Origin: Poriferisodalis multihospitum
GTDB lineage: Bacteria > Actinomycetota > Acidimicrobiia > Acidimicrobiales > Poriferisodalaceae
NCBI GenBank assembly: GCA_028278755.1
Contig: JAPYOI010000031.1
Coordinates: forward strand, 1-11,305
Length of the DNA: 11,305 nucleotides
Direction: 5' to 3'
This document shows positions 1-7,194 of this stretch, in pieces (position 1 is the first letter of the stretch; each line of letters starts with the position of its first letter). Under the pieces are notes generated by a model that did not search any database, was not told the origin of the DNA, and saw only the letters and a program-made list of their open reading frames with translations. Made by a program: the position numbers and the translations under genes.

Positions 1-89
1 ATGCCCAACGACTCGCATACGTCGAGCACCTCGGTGAGCGTCATGCCCAGCTCTTTGGAGAGCTCGTGAACGCGGACTTTCTTCGGCAA
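1..89 (-). CDS. infB: Translation initiation factor IF-2, N-terminal fragment (runs off the window)
   Basis: Only the first 29 codons are visible; the gene continues past position 1. IF-2 is the GTPase that places initiator tRNA on the 30S subunit and promotes subunit joining. The visible peptide reads (M)PKKVRVHELSKELGM, then TLTEVLDVCESLG, which is the IF2_N helical module found at the start of bacterial IF-2 proteins. An in-frame TGA lies about 60 nt upstream, and the only ATG, GTG or TTG codon between it and the conserved module is the TTG at 89-87, so a TTG start is assigned. The upstream ribosome site is weak (AGAAAG about 9 nt before the TTG). The gene follows nusA after a 97-99 nt gap and is probably co-transcribed with rimP and nusA. 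The G domain lies outside the window, so identity rests on this short module plus the gene order. Confidence 0.88.
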   Translation of the reverse strand, partial: MPKKVRVHELSKELGMTLTEVLDVCESLG

Positions 90-188
90 GCGGTCGGTCT
101 TTCTGTCGGAATCTCTGTCGAGAGTTGACGGGGCGCCCGGCGGGGCTCAGGAAACGAAACGGGGACGCGACGAGACGGGCCATCGGCC

Positions 189-1448
189 TCAAGGCGTCGT
201 CGAGTCCGATGGAAGCGTACTGGGGTCGGTGTGAGCCTCTGCAGGGGCCGCGGCCACAGCATCGTCGGCCGGCACAGCATCGTTGGTCTGCACAGTCTTG
301 CTGGTTTGCGCAGCGTCGCCTGCTTCGTCGCCGTCCTGATGCTCGGTGACGGCTTCGGACCACTGGCCCGCCGTGATGGCTTCGCTGCCGTCGGCGGGGA
401 CCCACGTCTGCTCGCCGGTGTCGGGGTTGGTGACCCACTCCCCCTCTGCCCACTCCTCGCCTGAGTAGCCGGCTTCCTCCTCGGCAATCTGGGTCTCGCT
501 CTTGATGTCAATGCGCCAGCCGGTCAGCCGGGCCGCCAAGCGCGCGTTCTGACCCTCGCGGCCGATCGCCAGCGACAGCTGGTGATCGGGTACGACAACC
601 TCGGCAACACCCTCTTCGGAATGAAAGCGGACTTCCCGCACCCGGGCCGGGGACAGCGCCTTCGCCACGAAGTCATGGAGGTCGTCGGAGAACGGGACGA
701 TGTCGATCTTCTCGCCTCGCAGCTCGTTCACGACCTGACGCACCCGGCTGCCGCGGGCACCCACGCACGCGCCAACTGGATCGATGTTGGGGTCATTCGA
801 CCAGACGGCAATCTTGGTGCGGTGGCCGGGCTCGCGTGCACAGGCCTTTAGTTCGACAACGCCATCGGAGATCTCGGGGACCTCCAGCTTGAACAGCTCG
901 CGGATCAGTCCTGGATGCGTGCGCGACACGACGATCTGCGGACCCTTGGCGGTCTTGCGCACCTCCACGATGTACGCCTTGAGGCGGCTGTTGGGCTCGG
1001 GACGTTCGTAGGGAACCTGCTCGGACTGGGGCAGCAACGCCTCCACACGCCCCAAGTCGAGCAACGTGTAACGGGCATCGTTCTGCTGGATGATGCCGGT
1101 GACGATGTCGCCCTCGCGCCCGGCGTACTCGTCGTATTTCATGTCGCGCTCGACTTCGCGGATGCGCTGGTTCAGGACCTGCCGGACGGTCTGAGCCACG
1201 ATCCTGCCCAAGTCGTGAGGCGTGTCGTCCCATTCGCGCACAACGTTGCCCAGTTCATCGACTTCCTGGGCGTACACCGTGATGTTGAACGACTCATCGA
1301 TGATGACGTAGGCCTGCTCGGCGGCACCCTCGCGGCGCTTGTAGGCCGATTCGAGGCCGTTCGCGACCGCCTCGAGCAAGACCTCGGTGGTCATTCCCTT
1401 CTCGGCAGCGAGTGCTTGGAGCGCTTCCATGATCTCGGGGCTGTTCAT
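189..1448 (-). CDS. nusA: Transcription termination/antitermination protein NusA
   Basis: NusA binds RNA polymerase and nascent RNA to modulate pausing, termination and antitermination. The protein is 419 aa when started at the ATG at 1448 (MNSPEIMEALQALAAEKGM). That start has a GGGAGG/AGGGA ribosome site just upstream and overlaps the rimP stop as ATGA; the frame is open further upstream, but that stretch has no NusA homology. Domains in order: polymerase-binding N-terminal domain (about 1-105); S1 domain (about 110-178, GDIVTGIIQQND to QIVVSRTHPG); KH1 (about 185-255) with VGARGSRVRQVV; KH2 (about 260-318) with AIGREGQNARLAARLTGW. Residues about 320-419 form an acidic, low-complexity tail with a tryptophan-bearing patch (EGEWVTNPDTGEQTWVP) and then Ala/Asp/Thr-rich sequence. 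Actinobacterial NusA proteins are often near 350 aa, so this tail makes the protein long. It lacks the paired acidic repeats of E. coli NusA. Confidence 0.97.
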   Translation of the reverse strand: MNSPEIMEALQALAAEKGMTTEVLLEAVANGLESAYKRREGAAEQAYVIIDESFNITVYAQEVDELGNVVREWDDTPHDLGRIVAQTVRQVLNQRIREVERDMKYDEYAGREGDIVTGIIQQNDARYTLLDLGRVEALLPQSEQVPYERPEPNSRLKAYIVEVRKTAKGPQIVVSRTHPGLIRELFKLEVPEISDGVVELKACAREPGHRTKIAVWSNDPNIDPVGACVGARGSRVRQVVNELRGEKIDIVPFSDDLHDFVAKALSPARVREVRFHSEEGVAEVVVPDHQLSLAIGREGQNARLAARLTGWRIDIKSETQIAEEEAGYSGEEWAEGEWVTNPDTGEQTWVPADGSEAITAGQWSEAVTEHQDGDEAGDAAQTSKTVQTNDAVPADDAVAAAPAEAHTDPSTLPSDSTTP

Positions 1449-2008
1449 CGTCCCTGCCTCCCTCGGCCCTTGTGCGGCGGTGAGCCCCATTCGAATGTCG
1501 TGCGGGCTTTGGCGATGTCGCCGAACGGCACCGACAGCGTCTGACCAGCTCCCGGCTCGATCTGTTGCCCCGCGGCGGCATTGCCGGAAATCTCCTCGAT
1601 GTGGATCGAAACCGCCGATCGGTCGGCTTCCAAGATCTCGCCGACGATGCGCCGGCGCAGCGGTCCGCTCGTGCGAATGACTGCTCGCTCGCCGACCGCG
1701 CTTGCAAAGTGCTCTGGACGCCGCAGGCTGCGCTCGAGCCCGGGGCTGGACACCTCGAGCACGTAGCGGCCGTCGATCAGGTCAGCGGCATCGAGTGCGG
1801 CGGACAGCCTGCGGCTGAGCTTGCTCAGCGCTTCAACGCCGATGGCACCACCCTCCGATGCCGTGGCCAGCACCACGAGCGTGCCGCCTCGCCATTGCAC
1901 GTCGTAGAGGGCACAGCCGATCTCGGCGGCGATCGGCTCGGCGAGTGCGGTGAGCTGCGAAGGCTCGACGGCAGATGGGGCGCGCGAAACCGCAGCGGTG
2001 TCAGTCAT
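1445..2008 (-). CDS. rimP: Ribosome maturation factor RimP
   Basis: RimP is needed for maturation of the 30S subunit. The 187-aa product has the two-domain RimP layout. The N-terminal alpha/beta domain carries the family signature YVLEVSSPGLERSLRRPEHF at about residues 82-101, where R/E/F residues are typical. The C-terminal SH3-like barrel follows (about 105-175, ending IAKARTTFEW). The ATG at 2008 was chosen because a strong AGGGAGG lies 7 nt upstream; an ATG at 2107 in the same frame would add 33 residues unlike RimP. The stop overlaps the nusA start by 4 nt (ATGA), so the two genes are probably translationally coupled, as in the widespread rimP-nusA-infB operon. The C-terminal tail is basic (HKGRGRQGR). 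Confidence 0.96.
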   Translation of the reverse strand: MTDTAAVSRAPSAVEPSQLTALAEPIAAEIGCALYDVQWRGGTLVVLATASEGGAIGVEALSKLSRRLSAALDAADLIDGRYVLEVSSPGLERSLRRPEHFASAVGERAVIRTSGPLRRRIVGEILEADRSAVSIHIEEISGNAAAGQQIEPGAGQTLSVPFGDIAKARTTFEWGSPPHKGRGRQGR

Positions 2009-2067
2009 CGCAACCTCCCTGTCCGCGTCGCCCCGGCCGCCCTCGGGGCTGTGCCTGCGGTACCAGC

Positions 2068-2088
2068 CCTTGCGGCCGAGCCACAAGG
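2068..2088 (-). promoter_or_regulatory. Stem-loop in the rimP leader
   Basis: On the minus strand CCTTGTGGC, a UCG loop and GCCGCAAGG form a 9-bp stem with one G-U pair. It lies about 60 nt upstream of the rimP ATG. No U-tract follows, so it does not look like a simple intrinsic terminator. It may be a leader structure affecting transcription or translation of rimP-nusA-infB. Confidence 0.4.
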
Positions 2089-2201
2089 ACCCGACCCACA
2101 AGAACATGGCGCAGAGCCCAGGTCCGACCGAAACTGTCCTGAAAGCACGACGCTACCAGCGCATGCGAAACGGCAGCGCGCAGATCGGTGTGCCCGCCTC
2201 C

Positions 2202-2222
2202 GAGCAGGCGAACCCCCTGCTC
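2202..2222 (-). terminator. Hairpin immediately after the ispG stop (possible terminator)
   Basis: A perfect 7-bp stem, GAGCAGG and CCTGCTC, with a 7-nt loop starts at the first base after the ispG TGA. A GC-rich stretch follows instead of a U-tract, so it is at best a non-canonical terminator or a 3'-end stabilising hairpin. Its position at the end of a long run of tightly spaced genes and before a 214-bp gap supports an operon boundary. Confidence 0.4.
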
Positions 2223-3434
2223 TCAGCGGCGCCGTATGAGGGCGACGCGCTCGGCGGCCTGATTGACGTCCTCGCCCTGCTCGCTGACGAGCGCGGCGCG
2301 GTCGGCTTCGGCGGCTGCCGCTGCGCCGGCCTCTGCCCGCGACAGCGCCGCCTCGACGCCGTCGGCCGCGACGATCTCAGCCCAACTCACCAGCGCCGCG
2401 ACCATCTCGTCCTCAGGCACCACAGACACGACCTGGCCCTTCACAAACAAATGGCCGCGGGATCGGCCCGCGGCAATCCCCAGGTCGGCACTGCGTGCCT
2501 CACCCGGCCCATTCACCACGCAGCCCATCACGGCAACTTGCACGGGCAGGTCGAGGTCACGGAACGCTTCTTGCGCCTCCTGGGTCACCGAGATCACGTC
2601 GACTTCAGCGCGGCCGCACGACGGGCAGGCAATGAGATCAGTGCCCGAACGCTCCCGCAGACCCAGCGCCTGGAGCAACTGCTGGCCAGCGGTGGCCTCC
2701 TGGACGGGGTCGGCGGTGAGGCTGTAGCGGATGGTGTCGCCGATGCCCTCGTTGAGCAACGTCGCGATGCCCGCAGTCGCCTTCACCAAGCCGGCAGGCG
2801 GTGGGCCAGCTTCGGTGACGCCGAGATGCAGCGGGAAGTCGACCTCGTCGGCGAGCATCCGGTACGACTCCACCATCAGGGTCACGTCACTGGCCTTGAC
2901 CGAGATCTTGACGTCGTCGAATCCCACCTCGTCGAAGTAGCCGAGCTCCCGCTTGGCCGACTCGACCAGCGCGGCCGGCGTCATGCCGAAGCGCGATTCG
3001 ATGTCGGGATCGAGGGAGCCGCCATTGACGCCGATGCGGATCGGCACGCCGCGATCGCGGGCCTCCGTCGCGACTGCGCGAATCTGGTCGGGCTTGCGGA
3101 TATTGCCCGGATTCAGCCGCAAGCACGCCACTCCGGCGTCGAGCGCGGCCAGCGCGAGCCGGTACTGGAAGTGAACGTCGGCCACAAGGGGCACGGGCGA
3201 ACGCGGAACGATCTGCGCGAGCGCCTCGACGGCCGCTATGTCGTTGGCTGTGCAACGCACGATGTCGGCACCCGCACCGGCCAGCGCGTAGATCTGCGCC
3301 AGCGTGCCATCGACATCGGACGTCTTGGTGGTGGTCATCGACTGCACCGATATGGGTGCCCCGCCCCCGACCGCGACCGAGCCGACATGCACTTGGCGGG
3401 TGTGCCGTCGGGCGTAACTGGCAGAGGTACTCAT
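2223..3434 (-). CDS. ispG: 4-hydroxy-3-methylbut-2-en-1-yl diphosphate synthase (IspG/GcpE)
   Basis: IspG converts MEcPP to HMBPP in the MEP isoprenoid pathway, using a [4Fe-4S] cluster in the cytoplasm. The 403-aa protein shows the TIM-barrel N-terminal part (VGSVAVGGGAPISVQSMTTT; LRLNPGNI; PIRIGVNGGSL) and the C-terminal cluster-binding part. In that part Cys270 and Cys273 (IACPSCGR) and Cys305 with Glu312 (MGCVVNGPGEA) correspond to the cluster ligands of characterised IspG. It is the bacterial two-domain form, without the inserted domain of plant enzymes. An Ala/Glu-rich tail of about 35 residues follows the conserved core. The start at the ATG at 3434 begins 13 nt after the M50 protease stop. 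No clear Shine-Dalgarno is visible there, so coupling to the upstream gene is likely. A start further upstream would overlap the protease and lacks homology. Confidence 0.98.
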   Translation of the reverse strand: MSTSASYARRHTRQVHVGSVAVGGGAPISVQSMTTTKTSDVDGTLAQIYALAGAGADIVRCTANDIAAVEALAQIVPRSPVPLVADVHFQYRLALAALDAGVACLRLNPGNIRKPDQIRAVATEARDRGVPIRIGVNGGSLDPDIESRFGMTPAALVESAKRELGYFDEVGFDDVKISVKASDVTLMVESYRMLADEVDFPLHLGVTEAGPPPAGLVKATAGIATLLNEGIGDTIRYSLTADPVQEATAGQQLLQALGLRERSGTDLIACPSCGRAEVDVISVTQEAQEAFRDLDLPVQVAVMGCVVNGPGEARSADLGIAAGRSRGHLFVKGQVVSVVPEDEMVAALVSWAEIVAADGVEAALSRAEAGAAAAAEADRAALVSEQGEDVNQAAERVALIRRR

Positions 3435-3447
3435 GGCGCGGAAGGTT

Positions 3448-4689
3448 TCACAGATCGATCGGGTTGGCGATGTCGAGGTAGAGCAAGCCGATGGCCAGCA
3501 GGGCAAGCGCGGTCACCACCACGGCGACAACGGGAGCCAACGCCCGTGGATCGCTGAAGTACCGGTCGCGCCCGCCGCGCTCCCGCCAGCGCTCATAGGT
3601 AGCTATCGCCACATGGCCGCCGTCGAACGGCGGCACCGGCACCATGTTGAACACGCCGAGGAACACGTTGACCATGGCGAACATCAGCGCTCGCTCGGAC
3701 CACCCCCAGGAGGTGTCCGAAGCCAAGTCCACGATGCCGAAGACCCCCAACGGCCGCGTGCCCAGGTCGTCGTTCGCCGAGGGATCACCAGGCGGCGACA
3801 CAATCCGGTCGATCACGTCGCCGAAGTTCACGAACAGCGACCAGATACCACGCACTGAATCGACCATCGCCTGCCCGAGGTCGGCGAACGCGCGGGCCGT
3901 CGCTGTGGGCAGTCCGGCCGTCTCATACGTGACCGCCTGGGCGGCACGAACGCCCAGCAAGCCCCGTCCTGTCTCGGGATCTGCCGCCAGCGTCGCCGCG
4001 GTGGCAAGGCGCGCGCCGTCCCGCTCGATCTCCAGCAGCACCGACTCGCCTGGCCGAGCCTGCACCTGCGACACGAAGGCGTTCCAATCCTCGGTGACGA
4101 CGCCGTTCACACCCACAATGCGGTCGCCCACCTCGATGCCTGCCGTGCCGGCCGGAAGCGTCACGCCGTCTCGCTGGCTCATCACCTCGGCAACCTGCCA
4201 GCGGTTCTCCTCGAGAGCGGGTGCACCGAGTGCTGCATGCAACACCACGTACGCGACCAGCGCCATCACCAGGTGCATGAGCGAACCGGCACACACGACA
4301 AGCAGCCGGCGGGGATAGCTCTTGACGCGGTAGGCCCGGTGCTCGTCACCGGGCTCCACAGCGTCGCTGCTCGACATGCCGATCACGCGTACATAGGCCC
4401 CGAGCGGCAGGGCGCGCAGACCGTAGGTGGTTTCGCCGCGGCGGAAGCTCCACAGCCGCGGACCGAAGCCCAAGAAGAAGTCGGTGACCTTCATGCCCAC
4501 TGCCCGTGCGGTCACGTAGTGGCCGAACTCGTGCATGAACAACACAACGGCGAGCGCCGCCGCAGCGCCGACGGCGAACGGGTAGCGCCACGCCAGCAAC
4601 GCCAACACCGCAATCGCTGCGATGCCGCCGACGGTGCGGGCGGCAGAGCCGGGCGTCGGTGTCTGCGGTTCGTCGGTGTGGCCCCTCAT
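3448..4689 (-). CDS. Site-2 protease, M50 family zinc metalloprotease (RseP/Rip1-like)
   Basis: This is an intramembrane metalloprotease of the RseP/Rip1 group, which cleaves membrane-bound anti-sigma factors and similar substrates. The 413-aa protein has two N-terminal hydrophobic segments (about 20-50). The zinc motif HEFGH is at 53-57 (His53, Glu54, His57), followed by GFGPRLWSFRRGETTYGLRA and PLGAYVRVIGM. A membrane segment lies at about 128-155. A single PDZ domain (about 163-250) carries GIEVGDRIVGVNG. The third zinc-ligand region NMVPVPPFDGGH is at 348-359 (Asp356), and a C-terminal membrane segment at about 385-405. One PDZ domain is usual for the actinobacterial form; E. coli RseP has two. 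The ATG at 4689 overlaps the dxr stop by 4 nt (ATGA). The neighbourhood dxr-protease-ispG is the classic actinobacterial order. The substrate cannot be told from sequence. Confidence 0.96.
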   Translation of the reverse strand: MRGHTDEPQTPTPGSAARTVGGIAAIAVLALLAWRYPFAVGAAAALAVVLFMHEFGHYVTARAVGMKVTDFFLGFGPRLWSFRRGETTYGLRALPLGAYVRVIGMSSSDAVEPGDEHRAYRVKSYPRRLLVVCAGSLMHLVMALVAYVVLHAALGAPALEENRWQVAEVMSQRDGVTLPAGTAGIEVGDRIVGVNGVVTEDWNAFVSQVQARPGESVLLEIERDGARLATAATLAADPETGRGLLGVRAAQAVTYETAGLPTATARAFADLGQAMVDSVRGIWSLFVNFGDVIDRIVSPPGDPSANDDLGTRPLGVFGIVDLASDTSWGWSERALMFAMVNVFLGVFNMVPVPPFDGGHVAIATYERWRERGGRDRYFSDPRALAPVVAVVVTALALLAIGLLYLDIANPIDL

Positions 4690-5840
4690 GCGCGGATGCC
4701 CATCACCGCAGCTGCCGCAGACTGGCGGCCCCCGCGATCCGCAGCGATGACCGCGTCGACGCTGTCCGCAGCGGCGCCATCGTGATGCTGCATCGCATTC
4801 GAGATCACGCGCTCGATTTCATGCCAGCGCAGCTGCCCGGCCAGGAATGCGCTGACGGCATGCTCGTTGGCGCCGTTCAGCCACGCGGGTGCGGTGCCGC
4901 CTGCTCGGCCCGCGTCGTACGCCAGGCGCAGACAGCCGAAGGTCTCGGTGTCAGGCAATTCGAAGTCGAGGCGACCGATCGCCGACCAGTCAACAGCGCC
5001 GAACGGCGTCCCGATGCGCTCGGGATAGGCCAGGGCGTAGCCGATCGGCAGGCGCATGTCCGGCAGGGAGAGCTGCGCGATGGTGCTGCCGTCGGCGAAC
5101 GTCACCATCGAGTGAACTACCGACTGCGGCTGGATGACTACCTCGATCCCGTCGTAATCGATCCCGAACAGCTCGTGTGCCTCGATGACCTCGAGGCCCT
5201 TGTTCATGAGTGTCGAGGAGTCGACCGTGATCTTCGGGCCCATCGACCACGTGGGGTGCGCCAAAGCGTCCGCAATGGTCACCTCGCGCAGTTCGGCGGC
5301 AGCGCGACCGCGGAAGGGTCCGCCGCTGCCGGTGAGAATCAGCCGCTCCGGCGGTGCCGACTGGCCGACGAGGCACTGATGCAAGGCACTGTGCTCGCTG
5401 TCAACCGGGATGAGCTCGGCGCCGGCCACTGCTCGCAAAGGCTGCACCAGCGGTCCCGCGGCGATGAGGCTTTCCTTGTTCGCCAGCGCGAGGCGACGCC
5501 CGGCCCGAAGCGCGGCCAGAGTGACACCCAGGCCAGCGAAGCCCACCACGCCATTCACCACGACATCGGCCGTGCCAGCGAGATCAGCGAATGCGTCGGC
5601 ACCGGCCAGAACCTCGACGCCGGCAGGCAACGCGGCACGCAGCTCCGACTCCAACCCAGCATCGCCGATGGCGACTGCTGCGGGCGCAAACTCGGTGGCT
5701 TGGGCTGCGAGTTCGCTCACTGAGCTGTGCGCAGCAAGAGCGACGGCCCGGAAACGGTCCGGCTCGGTGCGCATGACCTCCAGCGTCTGGGTGCCGATCG
5801 AACCCGTCGAGCCGAGCACCGCGACGGTCGTCGCGCCCAT
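4686..5840 (-). CDS. dxr: 1-deoxy-D-xylulose 5-phosphate reductoisomerase
   Basis: Dxr (IspC) makes MEP from DXP with NADPH, the committed step of the MEP pathway, whose later enzyme IspG is encoded two genes downstream. The 384-aa product has the nucleotide-binding GSTGSIGTQTLEV at 10-22 and NKESLI at 121-126. Metal-binding PVDSEH gives Asp147 and Glu149, followed by the SGGPFR loop at 172-177. HPTW (195-198) and MGPKITVDSSTLMNKGLEVIE place the third metal ligand at Glu217. The C-terminal helical domain follows and the length is normal. The start ATG at 5840 is 4 nt after the cdsA TAG and gives an N-terminus beginning right at the Rossmann strand; a longer frame upstream only shadows the end of cdsA. 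The ribosome site is poor, so translation probably depends on ribosomes ending cdsA, and the cdsA lesion may matter for it. Confidence 0.98.
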   Translation of the reverse strand: MGATTVAVLGSTGSIGTQTLEVMRTEPDRFRAVALAAHSSVSELAAQATEFAPAAVAIGDAGLESELRAALPAGVEVLAGADAFADLAGTADVVVNGVVGFAGLGVTLAALRAGRRLALANKESLIAAGPLVQPLRAVAGAELIPVDSEHSALHQCLVGQSAPPERLILTGSGGPFRGRAAAELREVTIADALAHPTWSMGPKITVDSSTLMNKGLEVIEAHELFGIDYDGIEVVIQPQSVVHSMVTFADGSTIAQLSLPDMRLPIGYALAYPERIGTPFGAVDWSAIGRLDFELPDTETFGCLRLAYDAGRAGGTAPAWLNGANEHAVSAFLAGQLRWHEIERVISNAMQHHDGAAADSVDAVIAADRGGRQSAAAAVMGIRA

Positions 5841-5844
5841 GCGC

Positions 5845-7174
5845 CTAGCCGACGACGAATGTGCCGACGAAGTACGCCGCCGGCAAGGAAAAGAGCAGCG
5901 CGTCGAAGCGATCGAAGACACCGCCGTGACCAGGCAGCAGGCTGCCCATGTCCTTGATGGCCACGTCGCGCTTGACCATCGACTGCGTCAGGTCGCCCAA
6001 TGGTGCGGCAAGTGCGACGGCGAGGCTCAGCCACAGGGCGTGGACTGATCCGCGCTGCGAGTCGGCTCTGGCCGGTCGTTCGACCGACGACATAGCCACC
6101 CACGTCGTATACCACCGTCCCGATCACGGCGGCGATCAGCATCGAGTCGCCGTTCGGCTCGCGCAGGATCAGCGCGGCGAACGATCCCAAGCCGCCAATC
6201 CACAGCAGACCGAGTGCCGTGATGGCCATGTTCGCCGTGGGATGGTCTCGCTCGACGCCGAACAGGAACCAGCAGAGGATGGTGACCGCTGAAACGGCCA
6301 GCACGATCGGGTAGGCCTCGACGCCGCGCAGGTGCACAGCGACGGTCAAGCCTGCAACGCCCGCAAGACCTGCCAGGGTCGCCGGGCGGTAGCCCAGCGG
6401 CCGGGCGGCCCGGTAGAACTCTGCGGCGGCCAGCACCAGCACAATCGCGACGAGCGCGACGGTGGCTGCTTCGCCGAGCCGCAGCGCGCCGAAGAACAAC
6501 GCTGCCAGCACCGCGCCCACCGCAATGGCGGCCGGCAGGTTGCGACCGGTGCCGCCGGAGTCCGAAGGGGCATTGTGCAAGACAGTCCGGGTTTCGTCGC
6601 TCACAACCCCACGCTCCTCATAGTCCTGATTCCCCTCGCGCCAGTGTGATGCAGACGCATCGAGCTGAGCCCATTGAGCGAAGCGGTCGGTTTCGGATGG
6701 CGCGGCACCAGTCTCCGAAGGTACTTCGGCGACGGTTGGGGCCGCAGCGACAGGCGCCAGATCGGCGGCGGACGTGGCGGCAGCCTCAGCGGGCGGCGTC
6801 TCTGGCATCTCGGCCGGCGTTGAGGGGGCTTCAGCAGGCGGGATCGGCGGCGGTGTCGTTTCATCGGGCGAATCGAACAGCGGTTCAAGGTTCTCTGCAG
6901 CGGGCGCCTCGGGGTCGGGAGTCGCGGGAGTCTCGCCGGCGAGGCGCGGGTCGTCGGGAAGTTGGGGGAACAGGCGCGAGCCGCCGCGGCGCGCTGGCTC
7001 CGTGGTCGTCGCTTCGGGTTCCGCGGGCTGCACAGCCGGCTCATCCGGCGCGGGAGCGTCGTCGGAATCGAAGTTCACCAGCGGCCGGGTCGAGCCCAGC
7101 GGATCGTCGGCGCCCGCCGGATCGCTGGGATCGGAACCGGAGCGGGCCGGCGGATGCGCGCTGCTTTCGGACAT
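5845..7174 (-). pseudogene. cdsA: CDP-diacylglycerol synthase (phosphatidate cytidylyltransferase), frame broken by an internal deletion
   Basis: CdsA makes CDP-diacylglycerol from phosphatidic acid and CTP, at the head of phospholipid synthesis. The first frame starts at the ATG at 7174, 20 nt after frr, with GAAGG just upstream. It encodes about 210 residues of Pro/Ala/Glu-rich, probably disordered sequence and then hydrophobic segments from about residue 213. It stays CdsA-like through YDVGGYVVGRTTGQSRLAARISP (ends at 6041). There homology stops, and the frame runs on as unrelated Arg-rich sequence to 5717, inside dxr. In another frame, from about 6036 to 5845, the CdsA C-terminus resumes. 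It has the full family signature SMVKRDVAIKDMGSLLPGHGG followed by VFDRFD, and ends in TAG 4 nt before dxr. The KTWEG-like segment and about 30-35 codons between the two parts are absent, implying a lost stretch of 3n+2 nt. Sequencing or assembly error is a serious alternative to true loss. Confidence 0.9.
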
Positions 7175-7194
7175 CTACCTTCACACCTGCTCCG

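Larger units (their letters stand above)
2009..2222 (-). promoter_or_regulatory. Leader/intergenic region between ispG and rimP
   Basis: This 214-bp gap is the largest in the window and separates the rpsB-to-ispG block from rimP-nusA-infB. No convincing gene is seen in it; an open frame upstream of the rimP ATG has no recognisable protein. It holds two minus-strand hairpins, listed separately, at 2202-2222 and 2068-2088, and the strong rimP ribosome site near 2015-2021. A promoter for the rimP operon is expected here, but I see no hexamer pair good enough to place it; TAGCGT-like sequence around 2140-2160 is only a weak -10 candidate. Confidence 0.5.

Noticed and set aside
2009..2107. ATG at 2107 as the rimP start, adding 33 residues
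   Set aside because: The extra residues do not resemble RimP, and the ATG at 2008 has a strong AGGGAGG at proper spacing.
1950..3557. Long plus-strand open frame of 535 codons opposite ispG and rimP
   Set aside because: It is antisense to two clear conserved genes, has no recognisable domain, and is the expected by-product of high GC coding; the same applies to the other plus-strand frames across the window.
5717..6040. C-terminal 106 residues of the frame that starts at 7174 (Arg-rich) as a genuine novel CdsA tail
   Set aside because: It antisenses nothing known, overlaps dxr by about 120 nt in another frame, has the Arg-rich look of an out-of-frame high-GC read, and the true CdsA C-terminus is present in the neighbouring frame.
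6030..6110. Programmed ribosomal frameshift in cdsA
   Set aside because: A slip would join two complete halves, but about 30-35 conserved codons are missing in every frame, and no slippery heptamer or stop-codon arrangement is visible at the junction.
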